A DNA stretch of 5,246 bases. Source: JADFNO01 sp965369945. GTDB lineage: Bacteria; Planctomycetota; Phycisphaerae; Phycisphaerales; SM1A02. Shown one piece after another: positions 1-5,246 of the stretch (positions are counted from its first letter, which is position 1; every line of letters starts with the position of its first letter). The stretch is from contig CBDUST010000305.1 in assembly GCA_965369945.1 (NCBI GenBank), positions 1-5,246 on the forward strand. Direction: 5' to 3'. Below the pieces are notes generated by a model that ran no database searches, was not told the origin of the DNA, and was given only the letters and a program-made list of their open reading frames with translations. A program made the translations under genes and the position numbers.

Positions 1-188
1 AACGTCACGTCGAGCGAGCCTGGAGAATCGTTTGGCAACGTTCCGAAGAAATCCAACGTGATCGGAGCTTCGGATGGGAAGATTGTGATGCCTAGGTCGT
101 GACACAGATCGACGTCATCCGAGGCCAGCACGTCAGCGAGCGTACCGGAATCCAAGAATCCGCGGAACGCGCTGAAGTCGTCGGGGTC
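1..188 (-). repeat. Shared C-terminal module, copy 1 (truncated at window edge)
   Basis: Encodes residues 544-605 of the truncated propeller protein. It aligns without gaps to the copy at 2513-2700: I count 43 of 62 residues identical and, for positions 1-180, 139 of 180 bases identical by hand. Bases 21-44 are identical to 2533-2556 over 24 bases. Conserved features are FSAFRGF, DSG, SDD, a Cys after Leu, PGI or LGI, EAPITLDF and GTLPNDSP. The rest of the module should continue left of the window. Confidence 0.85.
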
Positions 189-1817
189 GACGTCGGAAGT
201 GGCAGCACCTTCCAGCGTGGTGACCTGAATCGTGTAACTCCCGGCTGAGGTCTCCACTAGCAGCGCTTCCTCAATGCCCAGGCCGCCGCGATCCGACGAA
301 CCGACCATGTTGTTGCCGCTGTCGAAAACCTCGAGCAGGTAGTCGTCAGCGCCGGTCAGAACGACCGAGATGATCGAATCGGCTCCAATGTCCGAGGCGG
401 TGTACACATCCGTCTCTCCCTCGCCCGCCGTTCCAACCAGCGCAACGGGATCCAGATCGAATAGCGGTGGCAGGTTTCCGGCGACTTCTTCCTCGGTCAT
501 CTCGTTGGACGGGACATTCTCGAACAGGTGGTCATTGGTCCAGCCACCCAGGAAGACGTCCAGATCACCGTCGCCGTTGGAATCGAACACCGCTGCATGC
601 CAGCCTCTGTGGACGCTGCCGGAGGGGAACTCATCGCCGGGCGTCCAATCGATGAAGGAGATTACACCGTTGACGGAGGTATTCCGGAGGATCACGGGGC
701 GGGTGGTGTCGCCACCGACGAACAGGTCGACACGGCCGTCGCCGTTGAGGTCAGCTGCGGTCGGCTTGGTGCCGATCCTGCACGCCACCGAATCAGGCAA
801 GTTGCCAATCAGGCTGAACGAAACGGTTCCATTCCCATTCACGCCCGCATTCCTCAGGATAAAATCGGTCGCCCCAGCGGATCTGTTGGTCCAATAGACG
901 TCTATGTCGCCATCGCCGTCGAAGTCGCCCGGCTCCATCGCGTTCTCATTCGATGAGGCGTTCCCAAGATTTAACTCGCTACCGGCGTAGTCAAAATCAC
1001 CGTCCTGAGTGCCGAGTCCATTGCGATTGTTGTAGTACAGATAGTTACTCCCCCAGTTGGAGATCAGAATATCCATCGTACCGTCGCCGTTCATGTCCAT
1101 GGTGGCGACATCCACCGTGTAGTCGCAGTCGCTCGGCACCAGCGCACTACCCGCGCCCAACAACGAGAAGTTCCCGGCACCGTCGTTGAGCCTGAGGAAG
1201 TCCTGAGACTGGTTGGGGTAGTTGCCCAGCCACAAGTCGATCGTTCCGTTGCCGTCGAAATCAACGGCCACACCGCTGCACTCCGGAGAACGGGTCAACG
1301 CGCCGCAGCAACCGCAGCCGGCACTCCCATCCCCCCCTTGATTGATCTGTTGGAAGGTGACGACTACTCCATCCTCGACTTGGGCGACATACAGCTTGTC
1401 AACCCCGCCGTTGCCCGGGGTGTTGCCATCGTTGGTCACCCAGATATCCAGATACCCGTCACCAGTGAAATCGCGAAAGAAGATGTTCCGGGTGACGTCG
1501 GTGCTGGAGAATCCCGGGATGAGCGGAGCACCGCTGACCTCGTTGAACGTGCCGCCATCGTTTCTATAGAGCTTGTTTTTGCGCTGGCCAAAATCGGACT
1601 GTGCGACTGCAATTACGACGTCCAGATCGCCGTCGTTGTCAAAGTCGCCAAAGTCCACTTCCTTCTCGTTGTTGGCTGTCTCGCCAACGACTTGGACAAT
1701 GCGGTTACCGGTCACATTCTGGAAGTTCAACGTGCCGGCGATCTGAGGTTCGCCGCCAGATGCAGCCGACCCGACGCCGGCACACGCTGCGGTGACAAAC
1801 ACAGTGATTCGCTTCAT
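1..1817 (-). CDS. Secreted seven-bladed FG-GAP/VCBS-type beta-propeller protein with PPC-like and planctomycete-type C-terminal modules (3' end missing)
   Basis: The reading frame is open from the ATG at 1817 to the window edge (605 codons plus two bases), so the true C-terminus is outside the window. The ATG was chosen because AGGAGG lies 8 bases upstream and a signal peptide follows directly: MKR, hydrophobic ITVFVTAACAGVG, then a small-residue c-region SAAS. Seven DxDxDGxxD-type calcium loops start at residues 58, 116, 186, 241, 298, 356 and 412, spaced about 55-70, as expected for one seven-bladed integrin-alpha-like propeller. A loop around residues 162-181 carries a CxCC cluster and a fourth Cys. 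Residues about 455-535 (DVYTASDI..., ...AGSYTIQVT) look like a PPC-type beta-sandwich. From about 544 the protein matches the C-terminal module of its upstream neighbour. Likely role, by inference: an extracellular Ca-stabilised binding or adhesion protein. No catalytic motif is visible and the ligand cannot be told. Confidence 0.88.
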   Translation of the reverse strand, partial: MKRITVFVTAACAGVGSAASGGEPQIAGTLNFQNVTGNRIVQVVGETANNEKEVDFGDFDNDGDLDVVIAVAQSDFGQRKNKLYRNDGGTFNEVSGAPLIPGFSSTDVTRNIFFRDFTGDGYLDIWVTNDGNTPGNGGVDKLYVAQVEDGVVVTFQQINQGGDGSAGCGCCGALTRSPECSGVAVDFDGNGTIDLWLGNYPNQSQDFLRLNDGAGNFSLLGAGSALVPSDCDYTVDVATMDMNGDGTMDILISNWGSNYLYYNNRNGLGTQDGDFDYAGSELNLGNASSNENAMEPGDFDGDGDIDVYWTNRSAGATDFILRNAGVNGNGTVSFSLIGNLPDSVACRIGTKPTAADLNGDGRVDLFVGGDTTRPVILRNTSVNGVISFIDWTPGDEFPSGSVHRGWHAAVFDSNGDGDLDVFLGGWTNDHLFENVPSNEMTEEEVAGNLPPLFDLDPVALVGTAGEGETDVYTASDIGADSIISVVLTGADDYLLEVFDSGNNMVGSSDRGGLGIEEALLVETSAGSYTIQVTTLEGAATSDVDPDDFSAFRGFLDSGTLADVLASDDVDLCHDLGITIFPSEAPITLDFFGTLPNDSPGSLDVT

Positions 1818-1825
1818 TACTACTA

Positions 1826-1831
1826 CCTCCT
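1826..1831 (-). promoter_or_regulatory. Strong Shine-Dalgarno of the truncated propeller gene
   Basis: AGGAGG on the minus strand ends 8 bases before the ATG at 1817. This perfect match fixes the start codon and suggests efficient translation. Confidence 0.85.
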
Positions 1832-1997
1832 GACGACGGTTTGAGATTGGACCAAATTAGTTCTGTACGGGTGTAGGTGCGGATTTGCCCAGGGTCGATC
1901 GTCTCGAAGACCTGGAACCTACCGAAGCCTATAAAGCAAAATCGAGCAGACGCACCTACCTTCTCTAATGTGCCACCGGGCGTCAGCGCACAGGCGA

Positions 1998-2027
1998 AGT
2001 GTAAGCCAAGGCGGCCCAGGATGCCAG
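1998..2027 (-). promoter_or_regulatory. Weak sigma70-like promoter candidate for the truncated propeller gene
   Basis: On the minus strand CTGGCA (2027-2022; 4 of 6 matches to TTGACA) and TACACT (2003-1998; 4 of 6 to TATAAT) are separated by 18 bases. Transcription would start near 1991 and leave a leader of about 175 bases. Within that leader, 1889-1915 can form an imperfect CCAGGTC/GACCCTGG hairpin with a 12-base loop. The match is modest, and read-through from the gene upstream cannot be excluded. Confidence 0.28.
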
Positions 2028-2033
2028 CACTCT

Positions 2034-2084
2034 TTTTGAGACTTCTCGCTTCGGCGAGTCTTGAGCCATCGCCATTTTGAGACT
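2034..2084. repeat. Pair of 10-bp direct repeats flanking a UUCG-type hairpin
   Basis: TTTTGAGACT occurs at 2034-2043 and again at 2075-2084, 41 bases apart start to start. Between and overlapping them, 2039-2061 forms AGACT-(tct)-CGC-TTCG-GCG-AGTCT, an 8-bp stem with a 3-base bulge and a TTCG loop. A further AGTCT/AGACT pairing (2057-2061 with 2080-2084) could compete with it. No T-run follows the hairpin in either direction, so it is not a standard terminator. It lies just upstream of the candidate promoter for the truncated propeller gene, where an operator could sit; that role is inference. Confidence 0.5.
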
Positions 2085-2186
2085 CTGGCGGGTGTGCGGA
2101 AGCTAATTGGCGTTCCGATAGTGTAAATCAACATCGCCGTGGAGGCAGGGCAGCAGGTCCTGAGCAACGCTTAGCTCACGGACGCG

Positions 2187-2249
2187 GCCCCCCCGGTTGG
2201 TGAGGAGGGCGAGGAAGGCGGACGCGTCGACGGTGCCGTTGAGGTCGAA
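2187..2249 (-). pseudogene. Possible dockerin-like remnant downstream of the propeller gene stop
   Basis: One base past the TAG of the 719-codon gene, in a shifted frame, the minus strand reads FDLNGTVDASAFLALL followed by TNRGG. This resembles the D-x-N-G-[DG]-x-V-D-A-x-x-L-A-x-L-L pattern of dockerin-type EF-hand ends common on exported planctomycete proteins, with the loop two residues short. The frame continues to a stop at 2103-2105 without further recognisable motif. It could be a decayed C-terminal tail or chance similarity in a GC-rich stretch. Confidence 0.3.
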
Positions 2250-2250
2250 G

Positions 2251-4410
2251 CTAGTTCGAGGTCGTCCAGAAGACATGGTCAACGCAATCCAGCCATGGGT
2301 ATATGAATATGAAGCTCACTACACGAACTTCGTATCGAGTCCTCACTTCACCAGTACCCGCCTGTACATGGTCCGCCGGTGTGCCGGCAAACGTCCTGAC
2401 CGTATCGGAGTTGAGCGATTGCGTTGCTGTGCCAACAACATCCCACATATTCGTGTTGAAGTTCCAGAATGAGATTGCGAGTTCCAAACCGACGGTGTTC
2501 GCCGACGATTCAATCGTCACGTCGAGTGTCAATGGAGAATCGTTTGGCAACGTTCCCGTGAAATCCAGCGTGATCGGAGCTTCGGCTGGGAAGAGTACGA
2601 TGCCCGGGTTGTAGCACAGCTTGTCGTCATCCGATCCCAGAAGGCTGTCCAGGTCACCGGAGTCGTGGAAACCGCGGAAAGCGCTGAACTCGTCGGGACC
2701 GACAGTGTTGCGCAGCGTGTTCTCATAGAACTGGTTGGGAACGGCGCCAAACCCAAACCCAACGTCCTGCCCATCGGCGCCGGTGAGGTACAGATCCAAA
2801 TCTCCATCCATGTCGAAGTCGAGAAGGTCAGCGGACAACCGTTGGAAGTTTCCCAGATCCGGCAGCAGCGTTTGTGCGCCGTTCGCCGTGACATGATCGA
2901 ACGTACCATCGCCGTTACCCATCCAGATCTCGACTGACTCACTACCAACGGTCGTAATCACGGCCGCGATAATGTCAGCCGTGCCGTCTAGGTTGATGTC
3001 ACCGACCTCCAGGTCGTAAGCGTGTCCCATGACGCCGGGTAGAGACGATTGAGTGAACGTCCCCGGATTTTCAGGATCATTGAGGAATACGGCGGCAGCA
3101 TTGAATCTGGCAAGGGCAAAGTCAGCCAGGCCATCTGCGTTGAAATCAGCGGCAATGCCGGCGAGACCAGAGAAGTCGATCGCCTGCGCTACGGTAAAGC
3201 TGTAATCCGGATCGCCCGTATTCAGGAATAGTCGCGACGTGCCTGACTCGCTCACGCCAATTACATCATCGTGGCCGTCGTGATTGGCGTCGATGAAGAA
3301 GGAATCGTGCATCGATCCGCTGGGGGCGGACAAGACCATCGCCGGGTCGAATGTCTTGCCACCGTTGTTAACGAAAACTTGCACCTGCGAAGTGAAGCGG
3401 AGCCCGACGGAGATATCAACAAAACCATCATGATTGATATCAGTGTGACAAATATCGTCCGGCGAACCCGGGAAAGACGGATTGGGAATCCACGCCGCGG
3501 TGTCTTCAAGGAATCGTCCCGGCACGCCAAGATAGTTGTTGACCAGAATTCTAACGCGCGATCCGCCACTGTTTGAGGCCGCTTGAACCCATTCCGGCAG
3601 GCCGTCGTTGGTTAGGTCGACGAAATCTGCATCGTAGGAAATCGCATCCATGACGTAGCAGCCATCCTGGGGTACGGTCGTCGCGAACTCACCGTTGTCG
3701 TCTGATGTAAGCGGCTCCATCTTTATCGCAGAGAAGTTCTTTCCAGCATTGTTGATTCGCAACGCCGCCCAGGTGTCGTTGAAAAGGTTGTTTGACGAGT
3801 CATCGATCAGGTCCGGATATCCATCACCGTTGGCGTCTCCGATATCCGCATCCTTCACACGTGCCAGGTTTAGATTGGGGTCTCCAAGGAACGTTGATAC
3901 GTCCTTGTTGTTGTCGATCTGGGTTCGCTGCACAAACGAAAGCAGTGCGCCCGGCGAAGTGATGACCTTGAATGAATAGACTTCGCTCGTACCATTGACG
4001 CCGATGACGCGCACGTCCAACGGCGTCTTGGGGATCGGCTGATTGATGCCGTCAATTCGCTCGCCGACGGGAACCCGCACTTGAATAAAGTCATCGCGCC
4101 AAACATACGGTGTAGCACTGTGAATGGTGAGCTGATCGTCGGCGAATGTAACTTCACTCACACCTGCTGCAAAGGAGCCAAAGCCCTCGCCGCGAAGCGT
4201 AATGATCTCATGCACCCGCTGTTGAGGCGGCGAGATCGAGTCGATGGCGACGATGCCCAGTGCGCCAGCGGCGGCACATGGCGTGATCGCAAAAGTCACC
4301 AGCAGAAAGTACACGGTCAGCGCTGACAGAGGCAGACTCGATCGGAAGCCTTGGAGTGTCGTGCCGGCGCAACGTAACGCCGCGTCAAGGGATTTGGTAG
4401 ATCGGACCAT
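2251..4410 (-). CDS. Secreted IPT/TIG plus seven-bladed FG-GAP/VCBS beta-propeller protein with planctomycete-type C-terminal module
   Basis: This is a complete 719-residue protein. I start it at the ATG at 4410 because AAAGG lies 7 bases upstream; a GTG at 4464 in the same frame has its purine run directly against the codon. The signal peptide has a long n-region, a hydrophobic core at about 26-42 (LPLSALTVYFLLVTFAI) and a TPCAAAG c-region. Residues about 53-150 resemble an IPT/TIG Ig-like domain (ISPPQQRVHEIITLRGEGFG, later VRVIGVNGTSEVYSFKV). Seven calcium loops follow, starting at 192, 265, 324, 374, 422, 471 and 531 (DANGDGYPD, DINHDGFVD, DFDMDGDLD among them), giving one seven-bladed propeller. 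Residues 572-719 are the C-terminal module, ending VFWTTSN, with Cys at 599 and 709 that might pair. Inferred role: an exported Ca-dependent binding or structural surface protein. No enzyme motif is seen. It lies upstream of its paralogue on the same strand. Confidence 0.92.
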   Translation of the reverse strand: MVRSTKSLDAALRCAGTTLQGFRSSLPLSALTVYFLLVTFAITPCAAAGALGIVAIDSISPPQQRVHEIITLRGEGFGSFAAGVSEVTFADDQLTIHSATPYVWRDDFIQVRVPVGERIDGINQPIPKTPLDVRVIGVNGTSEVYSFKVITSPGALLSFVQRTQIDNNKDVSTFLGDPNLNLARVKDADIGDANGDGYPDLIDDSSNNLFNDTWAALRINNAGKNFSAIKMEPLTSDDNGEFATTVPQDGCYVMDAISYDADFVDLTNDGLPEWVQAASNSGGSRVRILVNNYLGVPGRFLEDTAAWIPNPSFPGSPDDICHTDINHDGFVDISVGLRFTSQVQVFVNNGGKTFDPAMVLSAPSGSMHDSFFIDANHDGHDDVIGVSESGTSRLFLNTGDPDYSFTVAQAIDFSGLAGIAADFNADGLADFALARFNAAAVFLNDPENPGTFTQSSLPGVMGHAYDLEVGDINLDGTADIIAAVITTVGSESVEIWMGNGDGTFDHVTANGAQTLLPDLGNFQRLSADLLDFDMDGDLDLYLTGADGQDVGFGFGAVPNQFYENTLRNTVGPDEFSAFRGFHDSGDLDSLLGSDDDKLCYNPGIVLFPAEAPITLDFTGTLPNDSPLTLDVTIESSANTVGLELAISFWNFNTNMWDVVGTATQSLNSDTVRTFAGTPADHVQAGTGEVRTRYEVRVVSFIFIYPWLDCVDHVFWTTSN
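2513..2700 (-). repeat. Shared C-terminal module, copy 2 (part matching copy 1)
   Basis: Encodes residues 571-632 of the 719-residue protein and aligns without indels to 1-188 at a constant offset of 2512 bases. The module continues to the stop at 2251 with a beta-rich tail (LAISFWNFNT, WDVV, VQAGTGEVRTRYEV, YPW, VFWTT). This tail matches the pattern I recall from C-termini of other exported planctomycete proteins (FNYxTxxWExVD, RFVxxGTxxxxARI, YPW, DQxxWTI). Confidence 0.85.
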
Positions 4411-4417
4411 GGGTTCG

Positions 4418-4422
4418 CCTTT
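4418..4422 (-). promoter_or_regulatory. Ribosome binding site deciding the start of the 719-codon gene
   Basis: AAAGG, within GAGAAAGG on the minus strand, lies 7 bases before the ATG at 4410. It supports this start over the in-frame GTG 18 codons upstream, whose purine run leaves no spacer. Confidence 0.6.
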
Positions 4423-4450
4423 CTCGCTCAAACCATTTGGGACGCTGCCA

Positions 4451-4456
4451 ATTGTA
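4451..4456 (-). promoter_or_regulatory. Candidate -10 box for the 719-codon propeller gene
   Basis: TACAAT on the minus strand matches TATAAT at 5 of 6 positions and would start transcription near 4444, about 35 bases before the ATG. No good -35 lies at 16-19 bases. If the box is used, the GTG at 4464 would be outside the transcript, which also favours the ATG at 4410. Confidence 0.35.
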
Positions 4457-4548
4457 CACTCCACTCCCTTTCGATCATGTCGTATTTACTCCGCTTTATT
4501 TGTGGGCAGGATCGAGTCGGACCGCTGGACGACACGCTTGGAGCTATC

Positions 4549-4552
4549 GGAG
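4549..4552 (+). promoter_or_regulatory. Ribosome binding site of the 182-residue protein
   Basis: GGAG lies 9 bases before the GTG at 4562. It is 12 bases from the second GTG at 4565, so the first GTG is preferred. I found no convincing plus-strand promoter in the 151-base divergent gap. Confidence 0.6.
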
Positions 4553-4561
4553 TAAGCTCTT

Positions 4562-5110
4562 GTGGTGTCCAAGCCCAAGCGAAAGCACAAACGCCCCGGA
4601 GCGCGCCACACGCCGGTCGGGCCTACGACCGAACAGCTCGTCGCCCAACTACAGCAGCGCGTGCTTGAGGTTCGATCGACCGCCCCTGAGCAGGCGGGCG
4701 CGATCTGGGGCGCGATCCACAAGCTACTGCTCAAGACCGCTTGCGACCGGGCGGTGGTTGGCCGAATCATCGTGGCTCGCGATTCGGATACGCTCGCCGC
4801 GCTCGTTGGCGCTCTTGAGCGGGGCGATCCCGAGCCATTTGACCAGCCGCAACAAGAGGAGGCGGTGAGTTTCGACATTCCGCACGAGACTCGCAAGATG
4901 GCGATGCGCGCCTTCCGCAAGCGCCTCAAGCTCACACGCCTAGACCATGAATCGAAGCTCGGCGTCGGACCGATGTCCAGTGGGCGCAAGGCGGATGTGG
5001 ACGCGATCCTTCCACCCCACGAGTATGCAACGCAGGTGTGGGAAGCGCTCGTCGCTGACGGCAAACTCAAAGCCGCCGGTCAAGGATTCTACGCGCTCGC
5101 CGAGGAATGA
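4562..5110 (+). CDS. Conserved-looking protein of unknown function, basic N-terminus and compact C-terminal domain
   Basis: I do not recognise the family. The 182-residue product starts at GTG (4562) with GGAG 9 bases upstream and ends with TGA. There is no signal peptide or membrane segment, so it is probably cytoplasmic. Residues 3-16 are strongly basic (KPKRKHKRPGAR), a possible nucleic-acid-binding tail. Residues about 22-88 look mostly helical (EQLVAQLQQRVLEV, IWGAIHKLLLKTA, LAALVGALERG). A Gln/Glu/Pro linker follows, then a C-terminal unit at about 104-180 with KLTRLDHESKLGVGP, an SGRKADVDAILPP stretch and VWEALVADGKLKAAGQGFYAL. The last stretch has the helix-then-wing look of a winged-helix fold, but this is only an impression. 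It is divergent from the propeller genes and nothing links their functions. The open frame on the opposite strand (5070-4486) is Ser, Arg and Cys-rich and is judged a shadow. Confidence 0.8.
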   Translation: MVSKPKRKHKRPGARHTPVGPTTEQLVAQLQQRVLEVRSTAPEQAGAIWGAIHKLLLKTACDRAVVGRIIVARDSDTLAALVGALERGDPEPFDQPQQEEAVSFDIPHETRKMAMRAFRKRLKLTRLDHESKLGVGPMSSGRKADVDAILPPHEYATQVWEALVADGKLKAAGQGFYALAEE

Positions 5111-5164
5111 GTTTGGGCATCAATCGCGGAGCCTATAAACCTTGTTCGATGCCTTCTTCAAACT

Positions 5165-5185
5165 CCCTCTCCCCTTGGGAGAGGG
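5165..5185. repeat. Perfect 9-bp palindrome, dispersed-repeat type
   Basis: CCCTCTCCC and GGGAGAGGG form a perfect stem around a CTT loop, and TTGGGGTGAGGG follows (to 5197). The CCCTCACCCCAACCCTCTCCC type of sequence (here on the minus strand) is, from memory, abundant between genes in many unrelated bacteria. It starts 55 bases after the stop of the 182-residue gene. The stem could stop transcription or protect the mRNA end, but no T-run follows, so I call it a repeat and not a terminator. Confidence 0.7.
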
Positions 5186-5223
5186 TTGGGGTGAGGGTTC
5201 TTCTGATTCCTCGACGCCATCTT

Positions 5224-5246
5224 CCTAATGCCTAGTGCCTTCTTCT
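5224..5246. repeat. Degenerate heptamer tandem repeat at the right edge
   Basis: The sequence reads CCTAATG, CCTAGTG, CCTTCTT, then CT at the edge: a 7-base period with each unit starting CCT. The 10-mer TGCCTTCTTC occurs here (5236-5245) and before the palindrome (5150-5159). The array is cut by the window end, so its length is unknown. Confidence 0.5.

Larger units (their letters stand above)
1818..2250. other. Intergenic region between the two propeller genes
   Basis: These 433 bases hold the ribosome binding site, the weak promoter candidate, the direct repeats with hairpin and the possible dockerin remnant listed separately. No convincing complete gene is visible on either strand. The open frames there lack ribosome binding sites and have unnatural Arg, Cys and Trp-rich composition. 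I see no GC-stem-plus-T-run terminator for the upstream gene, so co-transcription of the two propeller genes remains possible. Confidence 0.6.

Noticed and set aside
370..956. Overlapping plus-strand open frames of 175 and 142 codons
   Set aside because: They are antisense to the propeller gene. Their length comes from the repeated GC-rich calcium-loop codons, they lack ribosome binding sites, and the minus-strand frame is fully open with clear domains.
1338..1844. Plus-strand open frame of 168 codons
   Set aside because: It is antisense to the N-terminal part of the truncated propeller gene and covers its start and Shine-Dalgarno; there is no recognisable domain.
1994..2010. Sigma54-like TTGGC...CGC spacing on the minus strand
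   Set aside because: The GG and GC are correctly spaced, but most other consensus positions mismatch and no activator gene is in view.
1919..2167. Minus-strand open frame of 82 codons in the intergenic region
   Set aside because: No good ribosome binding site, Arg, Cys and Trp-rich composition, and it runs through the hairpin, direct repeats and promoter candidate.
4267..4287. Lipoprotein signal (ITPC at residues 42-45 of the 719-residue protein)
   Set aside because: Proline before the Cys does not fit the usual lipobox [LVI][ASTVI][GAS]C; ordinary signal peptidase cleavage near AAA-G is more likely.
4411..4464. GTG at 4464 as start of the 719-codon gene (18 more residues)
   Set aside because: The purine run abuts the GTG with no spacing, and the candidate -10 box lies downstream of it; the ATG at 4410 has a properly spaced AAAGG.
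4486..5070. Minus-strand open frame of 194 codons opposite the 182-residue gene
   Set aside because: Ser, Arg and Cys-rich low-complexity composition typical of a shadow frame; the plus-strand frame has a ribosome binding site and balanced composition.
5165..5197. Rho-independent terminator after the 182-residue gene
   Set aside because: The stem is strong, but it is followed by TTGGGG and not a T-run; it matches a dispersed repeat better.

Overview
The window looks like chromosomal DNA of a planctomycete or a related environmental bacterium. I infer this from moderately high GC, from large exported propeller proteins with Ca-binding DxNxDGxxD loops, and from a C-terminal module (FSxFRG...SDD...PGI.LFP.EAP...F.G..P..SP..L...) that I recall from many exported planctomycete proteins. 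I had no database search, so the taxonomy is an inference from memory.

Layout, left to right. Positions 1-1817 (minus strand) hold the first 605 codons of a secreted seven-bladed FG-GAP/VCBS-type beta-propeller gene, cut by the left window edge. Positions 1818-2250 are a 433-base intergenic region. It contains a very strong Shine-Dalgarno for that gene, a weak promoter candidate, a pair of direct repeats around a hairpin, and a possible dockerin-like remnant just past the stop of the next gene. Positions 2251-4410 (minus strand) hold a complete 719-codon paralogue: signal peptide, IPT/TIG-like domain, seven propeller blades and the same C-terminal module. Positions 4411-4561 are a short divergent intergenic region. 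Positions 4562-5110 (plus strand) encode a 182-residue protein of unknown function. The last 136 bases carry a 9-bp-stem palindrome of a type I recall as dispersed in many genomes, then a heptamer-period repeat running into the right edge.

The two propeller genes are tandem, same-strand and probably exported. Both have exactly seven Asp-rich loops, and both end in the same module, which is about 69% identical over the 62 residues visible in both. They differ in accessory domains: IPT/TIG at the N-terminus of the 719-residue protein, a PPC-like sandwich between propeller and C-module in the truncated one. The simplest reading is a pair of Ca-stabilised surface or extracellular binding proteins built by module shuffling, with the shared C-module as a candidate sorting, anchoring or partner-binding unit. 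Nothing shows that the plus-strand gene works with them. I found no rRNA, tRNA, CRISPR array, transposase or integrase.
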